From Saposhnikovia divaricata (lineage: Eukaryota; Streptophyta; Magnoliopsida; Apiales; Apiaceae): DNA of 64,000 nt. Location of the stretch: assembly GCA_036435485.1 (NCBI GenBank), contig CM071598.1:110151148-110215147 (forward strand). The letters run 5' to 3'. The translations under genes were made by a program, and so were the position numbers. Under the pieces are notes generated by a model. The model saw only the letters and a list, made by a program, of their open reading frames with translations. It did not search any database and was not told where the DNA came from. Positions 1-12,300 of the stretch are shown here, in pieces. Every line of letters starts with the position of its first letter. Positions within the stretch are counted from its first letter, which is position 1.

Positions 1-3000
1 ATATTCGAAATAATAATCGATAATCAATTTGATTCTGAATGAATATTGACAAATATTATTCATCGAATGATTACGTTCAAATAATTATTTGAAGTAAGGA
101 TCATTAAATAAATAAGCTCGAACGAATATTCAAATAATATTCGTCGCCCAAATAATAGAAAATATTTACTTAAATATTTTCCTCCGAGGTAATCTCAATA
201 TATCAAGGAATATTGACTCCCGGTCTATATTTGATTAATAAGATGTATACGCCCTTCTATGAGGGTCTTACAATAACCGGCTTATAACTGATATATAACT
301 ATCTAGCTTATAAGCCAACAATAACATTCAGGGAACAAGTATATCAATTCAACTTGAAAGTAGGCATGCATACAATGGCATATGTATATCAGCAATCATA
401 TATATATATTTATTCAATCACAACAACAGCCTAAAAGAAGGGAATTGAAACTTGCCTGGTAGTCGAGTACGGTAAGGGGTAGTGGTAGCGGGTCCCGGTT
501 CATCTTGGTGATCTATAAATAGCCAAGGCATTCGGGATTAATCACATAACATATTAAAAGTTAAGTTATTCTTAAATCGAAACACGTTCTCAAGTTATCT
601 CGTTATACCCCTTTTAGTGGATTACTTATTCTCACTGATCCGACTCGACATTCGTTCGTTAATACGACATGTCACTGCACTTATACTTGGGACATACTTA
701 AGTCATATGAGTTCTAAGGTTGATCGTTATGAACCAATAATATACTCCGAGTTTTATCGCCCGTTTTCTAAGTGTTTTACCGAAGTTATAAAAGAGTCGT
801 CTTTTAGGGGTTCGTTCGCGTTTAACCTTGACTCGAACATTTTTAATAAATCGAAAAATGCCCTTTTTGACATACGGTTTTCTTTCACACCTTCCTTTTT
901 ACCTCTAGTATTTATTTACCAAGATTCGCCAAGACGTTACATAGTTTACGAGGGTTCAATTACAGTTACGAACTTTCGTTTACGGATTCGAACTACTTTT
1001 AGTAATTTGGTCATAAATCCTAAACCGTAAGTCCGTTTCACGTGATCTTTATATCCAAACAAAGCTTAGAACATTACCTATCCTATCATGGCAGATAAGG
1101 TCTCTGGACAGTAGGGGTTCGACATGGAAAATGGCATATAAAACATGGTATTGCAAAATCGGGCATTATAACGGCTGTAAATCGAATATCTACCAATTTC
1201 GAATCTTCCCATAAGCATAGTATCCAACCCAAACAACATATACATGACTTATATACATGAACTGAGGCCAAGCAATGCCTTTCCGTTCATCTGGCTATTT
1301 ACATCATTAATCCAAAATCCATACATAATCATGCTTATAATCTTAACATAACCATAACTAAGTTATAACTATCATAAACATGCTTAAATCTCAAACAAGG
1401 GTTAGGGTTTCAAGAGCTTTATACCTTCCTTGGAGTGTGTAAAGACCTTGCTAAGCTTTTCATAGTCCTTGTATACCCATAACCAAGCTTAGATCATCCT
1501 AGAAATCAAGAAAATCAAGAGTTGTTCTTGAAAATCACTATTCACCCTAGTCTTTGGTGATTTCTTTGAAAATGGAAACAAGAGAGTTTGGCTTTGAAAC
1601 TTTTAGGGGATCACTTTTAGGAAATGTAAGACTCACCATAATTTTTACAAGATCAAGAGATGGTGGGAAGAGGGGTTTTGATTTTGGAATTTAGGAGGGA
1701 GGCCGAATGGAATTTTCAAGGGGGGGGGAGTTGCTTGGTTTGTTTTGTTTTAATCTCATCCATTCTCATCTATTATCAAGATAATATCTTGTATAAATTC
1801 ACTTTATTAAAGTGATGAGGTGTTGGATGAGGAATTACCATGACAAGTGTTGAAAATGTGGTGGTTTTAGCCTAACTACATGGTTGCCTTGCTAAGTACT
1901 TAGTTGCATTCTCTAGGGTGCTAGTTCCTTGATTCTAGTTTGGTTACTAGATATTTTATACTAGTAGCTTGCACAAGAATCTTGCTTCCTCTGCTTGTTT
2001 CTGTGTCCGGTTATTGCCCGTTTCGATTGATCGTTCGTAGGAATATTTCACGGATTTCTAATTAGGGTTTACCGGGAATTCTCTTTATTATTAATACTTT
2101 CATTCTCCATCTTTCATTCTAACTTTCCAATTTATATTCCTTAAATCCATTCGTTAAATACTTAAGGCTATCAGTGTCCAGGGAACTCTCGGAGAAAATA
2201 AAAGTGCGGTTTTTCAGAATCCGACAGCTTTTACATACACTTATTTTCCCCCTGGATCACTAATACGAACTCGGAAATCCGTTCCGTATATTTCTATATA
2301 GTGTCGTCTCATATTATTATATACTCCCACCAAAACACTATTCATTCTGTATTCTTTACTTGTTCTCTTAGGGTGGTACAATTGTCCGTATTCTCTTTCG
2401 ATCGTTCCTTATCCTTTTTTACGGAACTACTGGATTAATCGTTACCGATCTGGATGACATGAGAATATTCTCCTGCTTGAAATTGCCATATCTTATTCCC
2501 TTAGAAGATAGATTATTCTTACCTATGTTGTTACCCTTTAGCATTCTTCAAGACATAGAAATAATAAAGTCGACTTCCATTCATTCTTTCCAAATATCAA
2601 TTATTACATTGTAGCCATAACCACTCCTCAGTGGTTTCCTACCTTCATTCTTAAATCAAATATAATAACATCCCAAAATATCAAATCCTCAAAGTTAATA
2701 TCTCAATTCTTGGATTATAATAATATTTAATCCACTGTCCGGTCAAATATTATACCGAAAAGAATTTGGAATTTCTGAATTCCGATCGTCTCTGCATTCA
2801 CTTATTTCCTCCGTGTATTACTAATATGACTTCGAAACATCCATATCACGTCCCGTACATAGGGTGGAGTGAAAAGTTTTCCAACTTACAAAATCACTAT
2901 TCATCCACCAAATTACTATGCACGTGCAGGAAACACTATGCACGTACGGGAAATACTATGCACGTACTCATTTCCCTTCAAGGATCCATTAGCTCCTTCC

Positions 3001-3230
3001 TGGATGGTAGATTATTCTTATCTAGGTCCTCAACCATCGAATTACTCTATTCTGGCAATATACCAATGCATCAGGATCATTGTCCAAAGCAATATCCATT
3101 CATTACAATCATTGTTCTTTGAAACCACCACTCATTAGAGCTGGTGACCTTGTTGTCGGAATCATTGTTCCTCATTTTATCATTACTTAATAAAAAGTTT
3201 TAATTACATCCAAAATTTGGGGTTCTTACA
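1..3230 (-). mobile_element. Partial LTR of the B/C gypsy superfamily, cut by the window start
   Basis: The stretch matches the right part of the LTRs at 12855-17041 and 45717-50276, starting in their AT-rich hairpin array and ending in the same terminus (GGGGTTCTTACA, last base 3230). Known LTRs of this group in the window read TGTAACACCC to TTCTTACA on the plus strand while their genes read on the minus strand, so this copy is assigned to the minus strand. The start lies outside the window, so it cannot be told whether this is a solo LTR or one end of a full element. The 137- and 118-codon open frames inside it overlap sequence that is broken by stops in the other LTR copies and are not called as genes. 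Confidence 0.85.
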
Positions 3231-4711
3231 TATTCTCCTGATATTTCTTCAGGGATTATTTTGAGAAATACTCTGATTAAAGATATTCTTTCATATTCCC
3301 AAATATTCTTTCAATATTTTAACTCAATAAATATTCACTGAATATTTATTCCATACTTAGAATAATCTCGATAAGGTTTATCTTCTTCGATTATTACAGA
3401 AAATATTTCGAAGTCATATTATTATTAATCTTATATCAAGAAAGGTTCTCAGACATCATTCTTCTTTGAGTCTATCTCCTTAATAATAAGGGAACCTTAC
3501 TTGGAAAATGTTATTTATCTTGTCGACTTCCCGGTCATAAAGTATTCCCTTCACCCGCAACTCGGGTGATGTTGACTTTTTAAGTCGTTGCTTACCTTCT
3601 CATCTTTCGAGGGGTAAGATTACTGGAACAAGTTGATATCCGTTACCAAGTAATAGCTTGGGAGTTATTGGTAAATTTTCCTTTCCAACTAGATACGACT
3701 ACTTTGTGGAGTCTTATCAACAAGTATTATACTTGGGGAAAGGGGGACGAACGTTACATTCAGAATCATGAATTCTATTTGAACTAGGAGTCGTGTAAGA
3801 GGCCGAGTAGCGCCGGTCCATCCCCTTTGGCCCAACCGTTGGCCGGGGAGAGCTAGCAAGGCGGTATACAAGTAAAGCCGTCAGTTCTTCCTTCTACCGG
3901 TAGTAAATCTAAATTGAGCTGTACGATCTCGACTGATCATCAAGATTGGAACAGCGGGCGCGATGAATACTCCATCATTGGTTCATCATCCAAATTTATT
4001 TATTTCCTGCAACATGATTACTGTTGGCAGAGTTGGAAAAGAGTCATAACTGGAATTGCAACCTTTTCTTGCAAGTTCCTCTTCTTAATAACAATAAGAA
4101 TATCTCGTTTACTTTGATGTAGCAGATATTTCTTCAAGCAAATACTTTCAGTTACCTTGTAACTTCATCGTTCATATTATACTGGCATCATTTCCGTACA
4201 TGCATGGCATATGGTTTGAAAGATAGCTTTGAACTGTTTTAAATTATCGTTCAGTATATATTTGTTGGTGGGCTTTCGCTCACCCTTGCTTTGTTTTTAT
4301 TATGTCACAACAATAGCTAGGACAGATGGCTCGCGTCAGGCGCACTCGGCGCAAGCAGGTTACCCGACCCACCGGACTACCCGCTGAGATGCTAGCCGCC
4401 ATTGCTGAGGTAGCATAGTTAGACAGCTTTTGTTTCCTGTTTAACTATATGTATAATTAATGTAATCAACGGCAAAACTTTTAAACCTATGATGTTATCC
4501 TTTTGGGATTGTAATAACTTTTATTCGTAACCCCTTTAATGTAAGACTTATTTCAATTTCATCTCTGGGACTATAACTGTTGTGTGTGTGAGTGGTAATT
4601 ATTGTGGGGTCACAGCATGTGATTTATTTATTGTGGATTCAAGTCAAGTATTATGAATGGATGTAAGACCGCAACCACCAGATCCCCGACCCCGCATCTG
4701 GGGGTGTTACA
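3231..4711 (+). mobile_element. Partial LTR of the same superfamily in opposite orientation
   Basis: From 3231 the sequence is the reverse complement of the left part of the B/C-type LTR, running from the segment matching about 13970 back to the TG end, which here reads GGGGGTGTTACA and stops at 4711. It carries the reverse complement of the conserved GC-rich block (3689-3900) and the CTACCGGTAG palindrome at 3894-3903. Its missing part begins exactly where the LTR at 1-3230 ends. The simplest reading is that the left LTR's element jumped into this older LTR. If so, the duplicated target would be TATTC, with the second copy outside the window. Confidence 0.8.
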
Positions 4712-4939
4712 ATATACATGAGTCAGCCAGATGGGTTTCAGGTTCCTGGTAAGGATGACTATGTTTGCAAGTTATTGAGGGTTTTGTATGGACTAAAGCA
4801 GTCTCCGAGGCAATGGTACAAGAGTATTATGGTGAGCAAAGTGGGTATTGCAGATAACCAAGCTGATATGCTCGCCAAGCCGGTCCCACATAGCAAGCTT
4901 CAACATTGTTTGAACTGGCTAAATGTTCGAAGTTCCTGA
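4712..4939 (+). pseudogene. Tail of a deleted copia polyprotein (RT motif fused to RNase H end)
   Basis: The frame starting at 4718 gives 73 codons that join a copia reverse-transcriptase segment (VCKLLRVLYGLKQSPRQWYK) directly to the C-terminal end of copia RNase H (ADNQADMLAKPV). It is nearly identical to codons at the end of the gag-pro frame at 7206-7439, including the RT/RNase H deletion joint. The 5' part of this copy was displaced by the LTR ending at 4711. It is followed by a polypurine-like stretch and the LTR at 5096. A dead fragment of a non-autonomous element. Confidence 0.8.
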
Positions 4940-5095
4940 CTGCCCTATTGAGGGCAAAATCTGAGGCAAAAGATTTTTTTATTTCTGGTACATCTGGCAT
5001 TATTATGGTGCATTTGGTACATCTTGCATTATTGTGATGCGTCTGGTACATCTATTATCTGTTATTTGTGAGAGGATTCAAGTCAAGGTGAGATT

Positions 5096-5495
5096 TGTTA
5101 AAATACTGCTTTGAATCTGTGTATTATTCTGTTTTTCAGCAGAATAAGGCAGCGCCCCGCGCCGTGCCATCTTTCCAGAATTAATTCTTTCCAGAATTAA
5201 TTTTCTGTTCTGTTTTGGTAATTGCTTTGCTTTGGGTCCAAGTCTTCCGGATCCTTCTGTAACTGCCTAGAGAGTATTATATAAACTCTCTAGGGCATAG
5301 CCTAGCATATATGTCTGAAATCTGAGTCGGAAAATCTGAGTCTGTAAGTCTATAATCTGAATCATATATGTTATCAATTAAGTCCGTCAGATCTAAAGTC
5401 AATTAGATCTGAATCTGTATTCTGTAATCTGTATCCTCAAGATCAATAAAGTTTTCTCTTCTACCAATCTGTGTTCTTCATTTACGTTTATTATT
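5096..5495 (+). repeat. Truncated copia LTR (copy 0)
   Basis: It begins TGTTAAAATACTGC and matches the LTRs at 5496-5930 and 7563-7998 until it stops about 35 bp short of their shared end. The next complete LTR starts immediately. It belongs to the element whose internal tail is at 4712-4939. Confidence 0.8.
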
Positions 5496-5930
5496 TGTTA
5501 AAATACTGCCTTTAATCTGTGTAATATTCTGTTTTTCAGCAGAATAAGGTAGCGCGCCCGCGCCGTGCCATCTTTCCAGAATTAATTCTTTCCAGAATTA
5601 ATTTTCTATTCTGTTTTGGTAATTGCTTTGCTTTGGGTCCAAGTCTTCCGGATCCTTCTGTAAACGCCTAGAGAGTATTATATAAACTCTCTAGGGCATA
5701 GCCTAGCATATATGTCTGAAATCTGAGTCGGAAAATCTGAGTCTGTAAGTCTGTAATCTGAATCATATCTGTTATCAATTAAGTCTGTCAGATCTAAAGT
5801 CAATTAGATTTGAATCTGAATCTTTATTCTGTAATCTGTATTATCCTCAAGATCAATAAAGTTTTTCTTCTGCCAGTCTGTGTTCTTCATTTACGTTTAT
5901 TATAATCTCTTTTGTGCTTCCGTTATAACA
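5496..5930 (+). repeat. 5' LTR of the gag-only copia element
   Basis: TG...CA-bounded 435-bp repeat, followed at once by the primer-binding site. Nearly the same sequence closes the element at 7563-7998. Confidence 0.9.
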
Positions 5931-5933
5931 AAC

Positions 5934-5946
5934 TGGTATCAAGAGC
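5934..5946 (+). promoter_or_regulatory. Primer-binding site (initiator Met tRNA type)
   Basis: TGGTATCAAGAGC starts three bases after the 5' LTR. It is one inserted A away from the canonical TGGTATCAGAGC that pairs with the 3' end of initiator methionine tRNA in plant retrotransposons. Confidence 0.8.
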
Positions 5947-5963
5947 TTGGTTTTTGGAGAGCT

Positions 5964-7439
5964 ATGTCTGGATCTGGTGGTATTAACGTGAAGATTGACA
6001 AATTTACTGGGCGGAATAGTTTCAGTCTGTGGCAGATCAAGATGCGTGCTTTGTTAAAGAAACAGGGGCTCTGGGCGCCGTTGAATCAGAAATCGGCTGC
6101 TGCTTCTACAAGCGCTGAGATGGCCACTCTGGAAGAAAAGGCACATTCAACAATTCTGTTGTGTCTTGCAGATGATATTATTACTGAAATCGCGGAGGTG
6201 GATACCGCGCCTGGTCTGTGGTTGAAGCTTGAAAGTCTCTACATGACGAAGTCTTTAATAAACAAGTTGTTGCTGAAGCAACGTCTGTTCAGTCTGTGAA
6301 TGCAGGAAGGTATGCCTCTTCGAGATCACTTAGATCAGTTAAACACAATTTTATTAGAATTGCGTAATATTGATGTTAAAGTTGAAGATGAGGATGCTGC
6401 TTTGATTCCGTTAGTTTCTTTACCACTATCGTATGAGAATTTTGTGCAATCTTTTATTGTTGGTAAAGATACTATTTCTCTAGAGGAGGTTAGATCTTCT
6501 CTCCATACTATAGAGCTACGCCACAAGGCGGCTTGTACAGGTGCAGATAATCAGGCTATTGGGTTGGTAGCTAGCGGGAGTACCGGACATAAAAAGATGG
6601 GGAAGAACAAATTCAAGAAACCAGCTCCGAAGGGTCCAAAACCTAATGATATCTGCAATTACTGTAAAGAGAAGGGACACTGGAAATCTGATTGTCCCAA
6701 GAAAAAGAAGCAACATGAAAAATTGGCAGGTACTGGTGCTTCAGGTACTGTTACTGTAGCTGGTGCTACTTCTGAAGAAGATATTGCTCTTGTTGCTGCT
6801 AATCACACACATCACTCTGATGTGTGGATTCTTGATTCTGGAGCGTTTCACCATATATGTCTACGCAGGGAGTGGTTTACAACCTATGAGCAAGTAGACG
6901 GTGGCAATATTTTTATGGCTAACACTTTTCCTTTTGAGACGGTTGGAATAGGCTCGATTAAAATTCGAACACATGATGGTAAATTCTGCACATTGAACGA
7001 TGTTAGGCATGTTCCACTTATGACAAAGAATCTAAAATCTTTGAGTATGTTAGACAGCAAGGGTTTCAGTTTTCAAGGTGAAGGTGGAGTTTTACATGTC
7101 TGCAAGGGTTCTAATGTGGTCTTGAAAGGTGTTAAACGTGGTACCTTGTATCTTCTTCAAGGTTCTACGTTATCAAGTTATGTTGCTGTTGCGACCTCGG
7201 AGATTGATAAGATATACATGAGTCAGCCAGATGGGTTTCAGGTTCCTGGTAAGGATGACTATGTTTGCAAGTTATTGAGGGCTTTGTATGGACTAAAGCA
7301 GTCTCCGAGGCAATGGTACAAGAGTATTATGGTGAGCAAAGTGGGTATTGCAGATAACCCAGCTGATATGCTCGCCAAGCCGGTTTCACATAGCAAGTTT
7401 CAACATTGTTCGAACTTGCTAAATGTTCGGAGTTCTTGA
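5964..7439 (+). pseudogene. Copia Gag-protease with pol relic
   Basis: I start at ATG 5964 because MSGSGGINVKIDKFTG is the usual copia Gag N-terminus; the upstream ATG at 5880 lies in the LTR. An in-frame TGA at 6297-6299 splits the frame, with clear Gag sequence on both sides (KQRLFSL then MQEGMPLRDHL), so it is one mutated codon. Gag carries a CCHC knuckle (CNYCKEKGHWKSDC, about 6655-6696), followed by the protease motif LDSGAFHH (about 6832) and the segment that normally leads to integrase. After VATSEIDK the frame jumps to the RT segment MSQPDGFQV, then from QWYKS to the RNase H end ADNPADMLAKPV. Gag and protease could have been functional without the TGA. RT active site, integrase and RNase H catalytic residues are absent. 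Confidence 0.9.
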
Positions 7440-7562
7440 CTGCCCTTTGAGGGCAAAATCTGAGGCAGAAGAGTTTTATCTGGTACATCTGGAATTATTG
7501 TGATGCATCTGGTACATCTGTTATCTGTTATTTGTGAGAGGATTCAAGTCAAGGTGGAGATT

Positions 7563-7998
7563 TGTTAAAATACTACCTTGAATCTGTGTACTATTCTGTT
7601 TTTCAGCAGAATAAGGCAGCGCGCCCGTGCCGTGCCATCTTTCTAGAATTAATTCTTTCCAGAATTAATTTTCTGTTCTGTTTTGGTAATTGCTTTTCTT
7701 TGGGTCCAAGTCTTCCGGATCCTTCTGTAACCGCCTAGAGAGTATTATATAAACTTTCTAGGGCATAGCCTAGCATATATGTCTGAAATCTGAGTCGGAA
7801 AATCTGAGTCTGTAAGTCTGTAATCTGAATCATATCTATTATTAATTAAGTCTGTTAGATCTAAAGTCAATTAGATCTGAATCTGAATCTGTATTCTGTA
7901 ATCTGTATTATCCTCAAGATCAATAAAGTTTTCTCTTCTGCCAGTCTGTGTTCTTCCTTTACGTTTATTATAATCTCTTTTATGCTTCCGTTATAACA
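7563..7998 (+). repeat. 3' LTR of the gag-only copia element
   Basis: 436 bp, TGTTAAAATACTACC to CGTTATAACA, preceded by the purine tract AAGGTGGAGATT (7551-7562) that serves as plus-strand primer in such elements. Confidence 0.9.
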
Positions 7999-8003
7999 GA
8001 AGT

Positions 8004-8160
8004 TGTAACACCCCTCGGTTTTTATCAATTCAATGATATTTTCCCGAATTGATTATGTTATTTCGATTCAGTTGTTGGCCTTATTTTTCACATCTCAAAA
8101 TCCAAATATTTCGAAATAACGTATTCAACCCCCCCCTTCTACGTTATTCTAGACCTAACA
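8004..8160. repeat. 157-bp segment with LTR-like ends (chimeric LTR debris)
   Basis: The plus strand begins TGTAACACCCCTCGG, like a gypsy LTR start. Read from the other end on the minus strand it begins TGTTAGGTCTAGAATAACG followed by a G-run, a start style I associate with SIRE-type copia LTRs. No 5-bp target duplication flanks it (GAAGT and AAACT). It cuts off the integrase of element A. I read it as the joined remains of one or two LTR ends; the families are not certain. Confidence 0.4.
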
Positions 8161-8989
8161 AAACTCCTTGGCTTGAAATTTCAATTGTATAGCTTGGCAA
8201 CCTTTTCTCGGTACTTAGAGATATTGGCCTGTGTAGAGTCCCTGAGCTCCTCAAAGAGGTCGACATTCAGCCTTAGTCCCTCCTCGGATGATTTTGGATC
8301 GAAATTCTCAATTCTTAGGGACTTAGCACTTATCTCAACTGGCAATACTACTTCGGTTCCAAATGCCATCCTAAATGGTGTTTCACCTGTGGAAGCTTTT
8401 GGGGTAGTTTGGAGACTCCATAGCACATTTGGTAACTCATCTGCCCAGTTTCTGTTGGCCTCAAGCAACCTTTTTTTTAATCCTTGTAAAATTGCCTTGT
8501 TGGTGATTTCCACTTGCCCATTGGCTTGCAGATATGCAACTGAGGCCTTGAGGTGTTGAATTTCAAGTTCTACCATGGCATTGACCCATTTCTCCCCTGT
8601 GAACTGAGTACCATTGTCTATAATGACCATTCTAGGTAAGCCAAATCTGAACACTATCTGCTCCACGAAAAAATGGACTGCATCAATCTCTCTTATCATT
8701 GCTAATGGTTTTGCCTCCACCCATTTTGTGAAATAATCGACTGCCATGATTATGTATTGACACTGTTTGGAGCTCTTAGGAAGGGGACCCACCAGATCGA
8801 TGCGCCATATAAAGAATGGGCACGGAGTTGTTATTGGGTTGAAGTTAACAGAAGGTCTGTGATTCATGAACCCATAATTCCGACATGGCTCGCATTGCTT
8901 CGTGAACTCCTCACAGTCCTGTCGCATCATAGGCTAGTAGACTCCGTGTCTCATGATTATTAATGCCATATTTTTCCCGGCTAGATGAT
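8161..8989 (-). pseudogene. Element A integrase
   Basis: The open frame from 8930 to 8181 (249 codons) starts within the zinc-binding part (EEFTKQCEPC) and contains the full catalytic core: Asp45 (RIDLVGPLP), Asp105 (IIDNGTQF) and Glu141 (ANGQVEITNK), with the Asp-Glu spacing of 35 expected for integrases. Upstream, codons reading LAGKNMALIIMRHGVY lead in from the insertion point and a TAG at about 8937 takes the place of what should be a sense codon. Downstream, AAATTTC codons resume as FKPRSFV after a stop, then the segment ends at 8160. The catalytic triad is intact but the gene is broken at both ends. It continues from the RNase H part at 50277 once the 8990-50276 insertion and one ATGAT copy are removed. 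Confidence 0.85.
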
Positions 8990-9363
8990 TGTAACACCCC
9001 CAGATCCGGGGTCCGGGATCGGGTCGTTACTGTCTCATAACTTATACACAATACTTGACTTGAGTCCAAAATCAATAAGTAGCATGCTATGACGCCACAA
9101 TAATATCCACTCACACACACACAGTTATAGTCCCAGAGATGAAATTGAAATAAGTCTTACATAAAAGGGTTTACGAATAAAAGTTATTGCAATCCAAAAG
9201 GGTAACATCATAAGTTTAAAAGTTTGCCGTTGATTACATTAATTATACATATAGTTAAACAGGAAACAAAAGCTGTCTAACGAAGCTACCTCAGCAATGG
9301 CGGCTAGCATCTCAGCGGGGAGTCCGGTGGTTCGGGTAACCCGCTTGCGCCGAGTGCGCCTGA

Positions 9364-12300
9364 TGTAAGAACCCTAATTTTTGGTAATATTTTCTTTTAT
9401 ATAATATCATATGACATTGTCAATTTGGAACCTTTTTAGTCATCCCTGTTGTTTAATGGAATTGATTGTCTGAGAAACTATGTTGTTACATTCACTATGT
9501 AAGATAAAGGGAAGATTGTTGAAGGCAAGAATCTTATTGTTAGTAAGATTTATAAAACTTGGGACTTGAGAGTTATTGGAGTATTAAAAGATTTATTAGG
9601 AATTATGACGATGAATTATGGATATTCGAGGAATTTACACAATTAAGTACTTAAGGAATTATAAGGGAAGTCTCTACGCGACAAAATATTATTACGAGAA
9701 ATTAATTAAGATACGATACGAATTAAAGATTAAGTGACAAGCATTGGTGGAAGAATAATGATACAAGGAATGATATTGCATGCAAGTCCCGTGCAACTAA
9801 GTAGTTAGGAAAGCAAACTAGTAATACAAAGTTGACAAGAGGAATAGTAACTAGTTAGTACCTTTTCCAAGGAGACAAGAGGGTATGGTGGTCTAGACAC
9901 TAGGCTTGTACCATGTGATACATATACACACATAATACATATCAACCACACTTTACACTTTAATCAACCAACACCAAAAGCAAAAACAAAAACTCTCTCC
10001 TCCCCCCTTTGCCATTGTTGCTCTCGGCCAAACAAGAAACAAGGGGAAGAAGAAATTCTTTCTTCCACTTTTCTTCACTCTTAATTCAAGGCAAAAATCC
10101 TAGGCACTCTACATCACATAAGGAAGGTATACTATGAATTCCAACCCTTTTCATCCATTAGTTTTCAAGTTATAAATTGTTGAAGTTTTGATGAATAGTA
10201 ACAATGTTGAGTTTTCTTTTAGATCTTGAGTTGTAAGGATTGTAGGAGCTCATCGAAGGTGTTCTTGAGACTTGTAAGGCATACCCAAGGCTTCTAGATA
10301 CTCAAGAAGGTATAAAAACCCTAACCCCTCTTGGCCATGTAGTATTTGTGATGTTTAATGTTAGATCCATGATTATTAGGGTGAATCTTGGACATATAAG
10401 TGATGGATGATGTAGATCTTGAGTTTAAGTGTTGTGGTTGTGATTTTTAAGCTTGTGGTTAGTATATGTAACTCCATGTATGTTATAAAGTATGATCTTG
10501 GTGGTTTAGATGATGGTTGTGATGTGTATGTAAGATTCTTGGTTGGTTAAGTGTAAAAGCATGCTGAGTATTTTTCCAGGAACTTGTACTGTCTTGTAGG
10601 AGGGTTTTGAACCCCTAAATCTTGTTCCCTGAAGTCCTAATATATATTGTTGGAAAGGTATTTGAATGTAGTTTCCAGAAATATAAGGTTCATGACTTGG
10701 TGATGTATAGATTTTGAGTTATGGCCTGAGAAGTGAAATGTGTTTCTGGAATCCGGACTGCACTAAATGGTCCCCTTGTGAACCTTGTTTAAACCCCTAA
10801 AAATTTATGTAGGATCATGGAAAAATTAGAGAAGCTAGTAAATGCAGTGGGGAAGGCTACCCAAAAAGAATTTGATTAAAATATGTATTTTTCAATTTTA
10901 TAAAAATGTTAGAGTAAAATTCGCACAAGGGAAAAAGTCGTAAGTGGAGTGTAATTTAAGGGGGAATGGATATGATTCGGATGTGGTAACCAAATTACGT
11001 CGAATAAGTGACGAGCGTAATCGAGTGTTGACATGAACCTATAGTGGGGCTAGAGGGTCATAAGACGAAGTCATTAAGTTAATTTTGTACCCCCTAAAAC
11101 CCCGCAATTAAAAGAGATATTGTTAAGGTACTAACGATCGGCTATTGATTATGTATAGATCGTTCCACTCCGCAAGCTTGACCACCCCAACCTCACCAAG
11201 GCAAGTTTACTTTTCAAAACTTACATATACAAGGACTTTCACTGTTGTGTTTGTAGTTTTCAATCATATCAAATGTTTATGTTTATCGAAGTATTGATGA
11301 AATTGAGATGTATAAGCACATATATGTTTGCACCCCTTGAACTTAGAATGAAATGTTTTCTTCGGACAACGACTCTAGCAATAGAGGTCGTAGTGGTCCG
11401 TATATACTATTGACCGGGGAGCGGTATATTATTATATCATAATTAAATTGCGAAAACCCGAAGGGTCATTCGGGAAGTATCGTATACTCAAGTAATTATT
11501 CTTATATCTTCGTAAATACTCAAAATACCTATCTTGGATTAAAAGCTTATTTAATTAAATAATTATTTTATTAATTATTAATATTAAATCTTAAAATATC
11601 ATTTATTAATTATTGTTCACTACTTTAAAGACAAAGCTAATCCAAGATACTTTTAGCACTTTCGAACTCGAACTCTTTCGAACTCAAAACATTTTCGAAA
11701 ACCCCCAGTCAGGTTCTGCTTCTTGTATGATTTCAAGAATCATCGGTCGACTGATGTCGGACCTCAATTACTCAGTTTTCAATCAAAATCAAGTTTTAAA
11801 AGAAAAAGAAAAAGGGACTCTGGCAGGTGTGGGAACCGTTGACGAACGATTCCCGAGATGTGTAAGCGGCCGTGAGCCAGGCAGTCCATCAATTATTATT
11901 CCGGCCCAGGTGTTGCCGAAGGATGATTACGGATGTAGTTTTCATCGAGGGTGATTAGGGATGTAGTTTTCACCCGAGGATTGTTACGGATGTAGTTTCT
12001 ATCCTTCTACCGGTAGAGAAGACCCGCGGATTATTGGACTTGGATGTGGCGACTGATCATCGTCAATCCCTGTCAGGTTTTATGTTTTCTTTAAGTCCCA
12101 TTCCTCCATTTTGGAAAATGCTCTGACACTGTTTCTTAGGCTTATGTGCCAAGTTGCTGATAGTGTTCTATTTTGATGAGAAAGATGTTGACTCCATGCA
12201 GTATCTAGAACTGCAAGTTTATTTTGAAAACAAGGGCACGTATTGGTGCACCTTCAAAATTTATCAACAATGACAAGTGATTTTATAACTGATTGATACA

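Larger units (their letters stand above)
5496..7998 (+). mobile_element. Non-autonomous Ty1/copia element with gag and protease only
   Basis: Two LTRs of 435 and 436 bp (TGTTAAAATACT to CGTTATAACA) bound a 1.6-kb interior with a primer-binding site, a gag-protease frame and a short pol relic. Integrase, most of RT and most of RNase H are missing through two internal deletions. The flanks are not a 5-bp duplication (TTATT on the left, GAAGT on the right), so the left junction with the truncated LTR at 5096-5495 was probably rearranged after insertion. The structure resembles gag-retaining deletion derivatives that move using enzymes from intact relatives (inference). Confidence 0.85.

Noticed and set aside
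617..1030. 137-codon open frame as a host gene
   Set aside because: It lies in an LTR; the same sequence in other copies (for example 48326-48523) is cut by stops and has no recognisable domain.
8173..8559. Plus-strand 128-codon frame
   Set aside because: It is the complement of element A's integrase, which has clear catalytic motifs on the minus strand.
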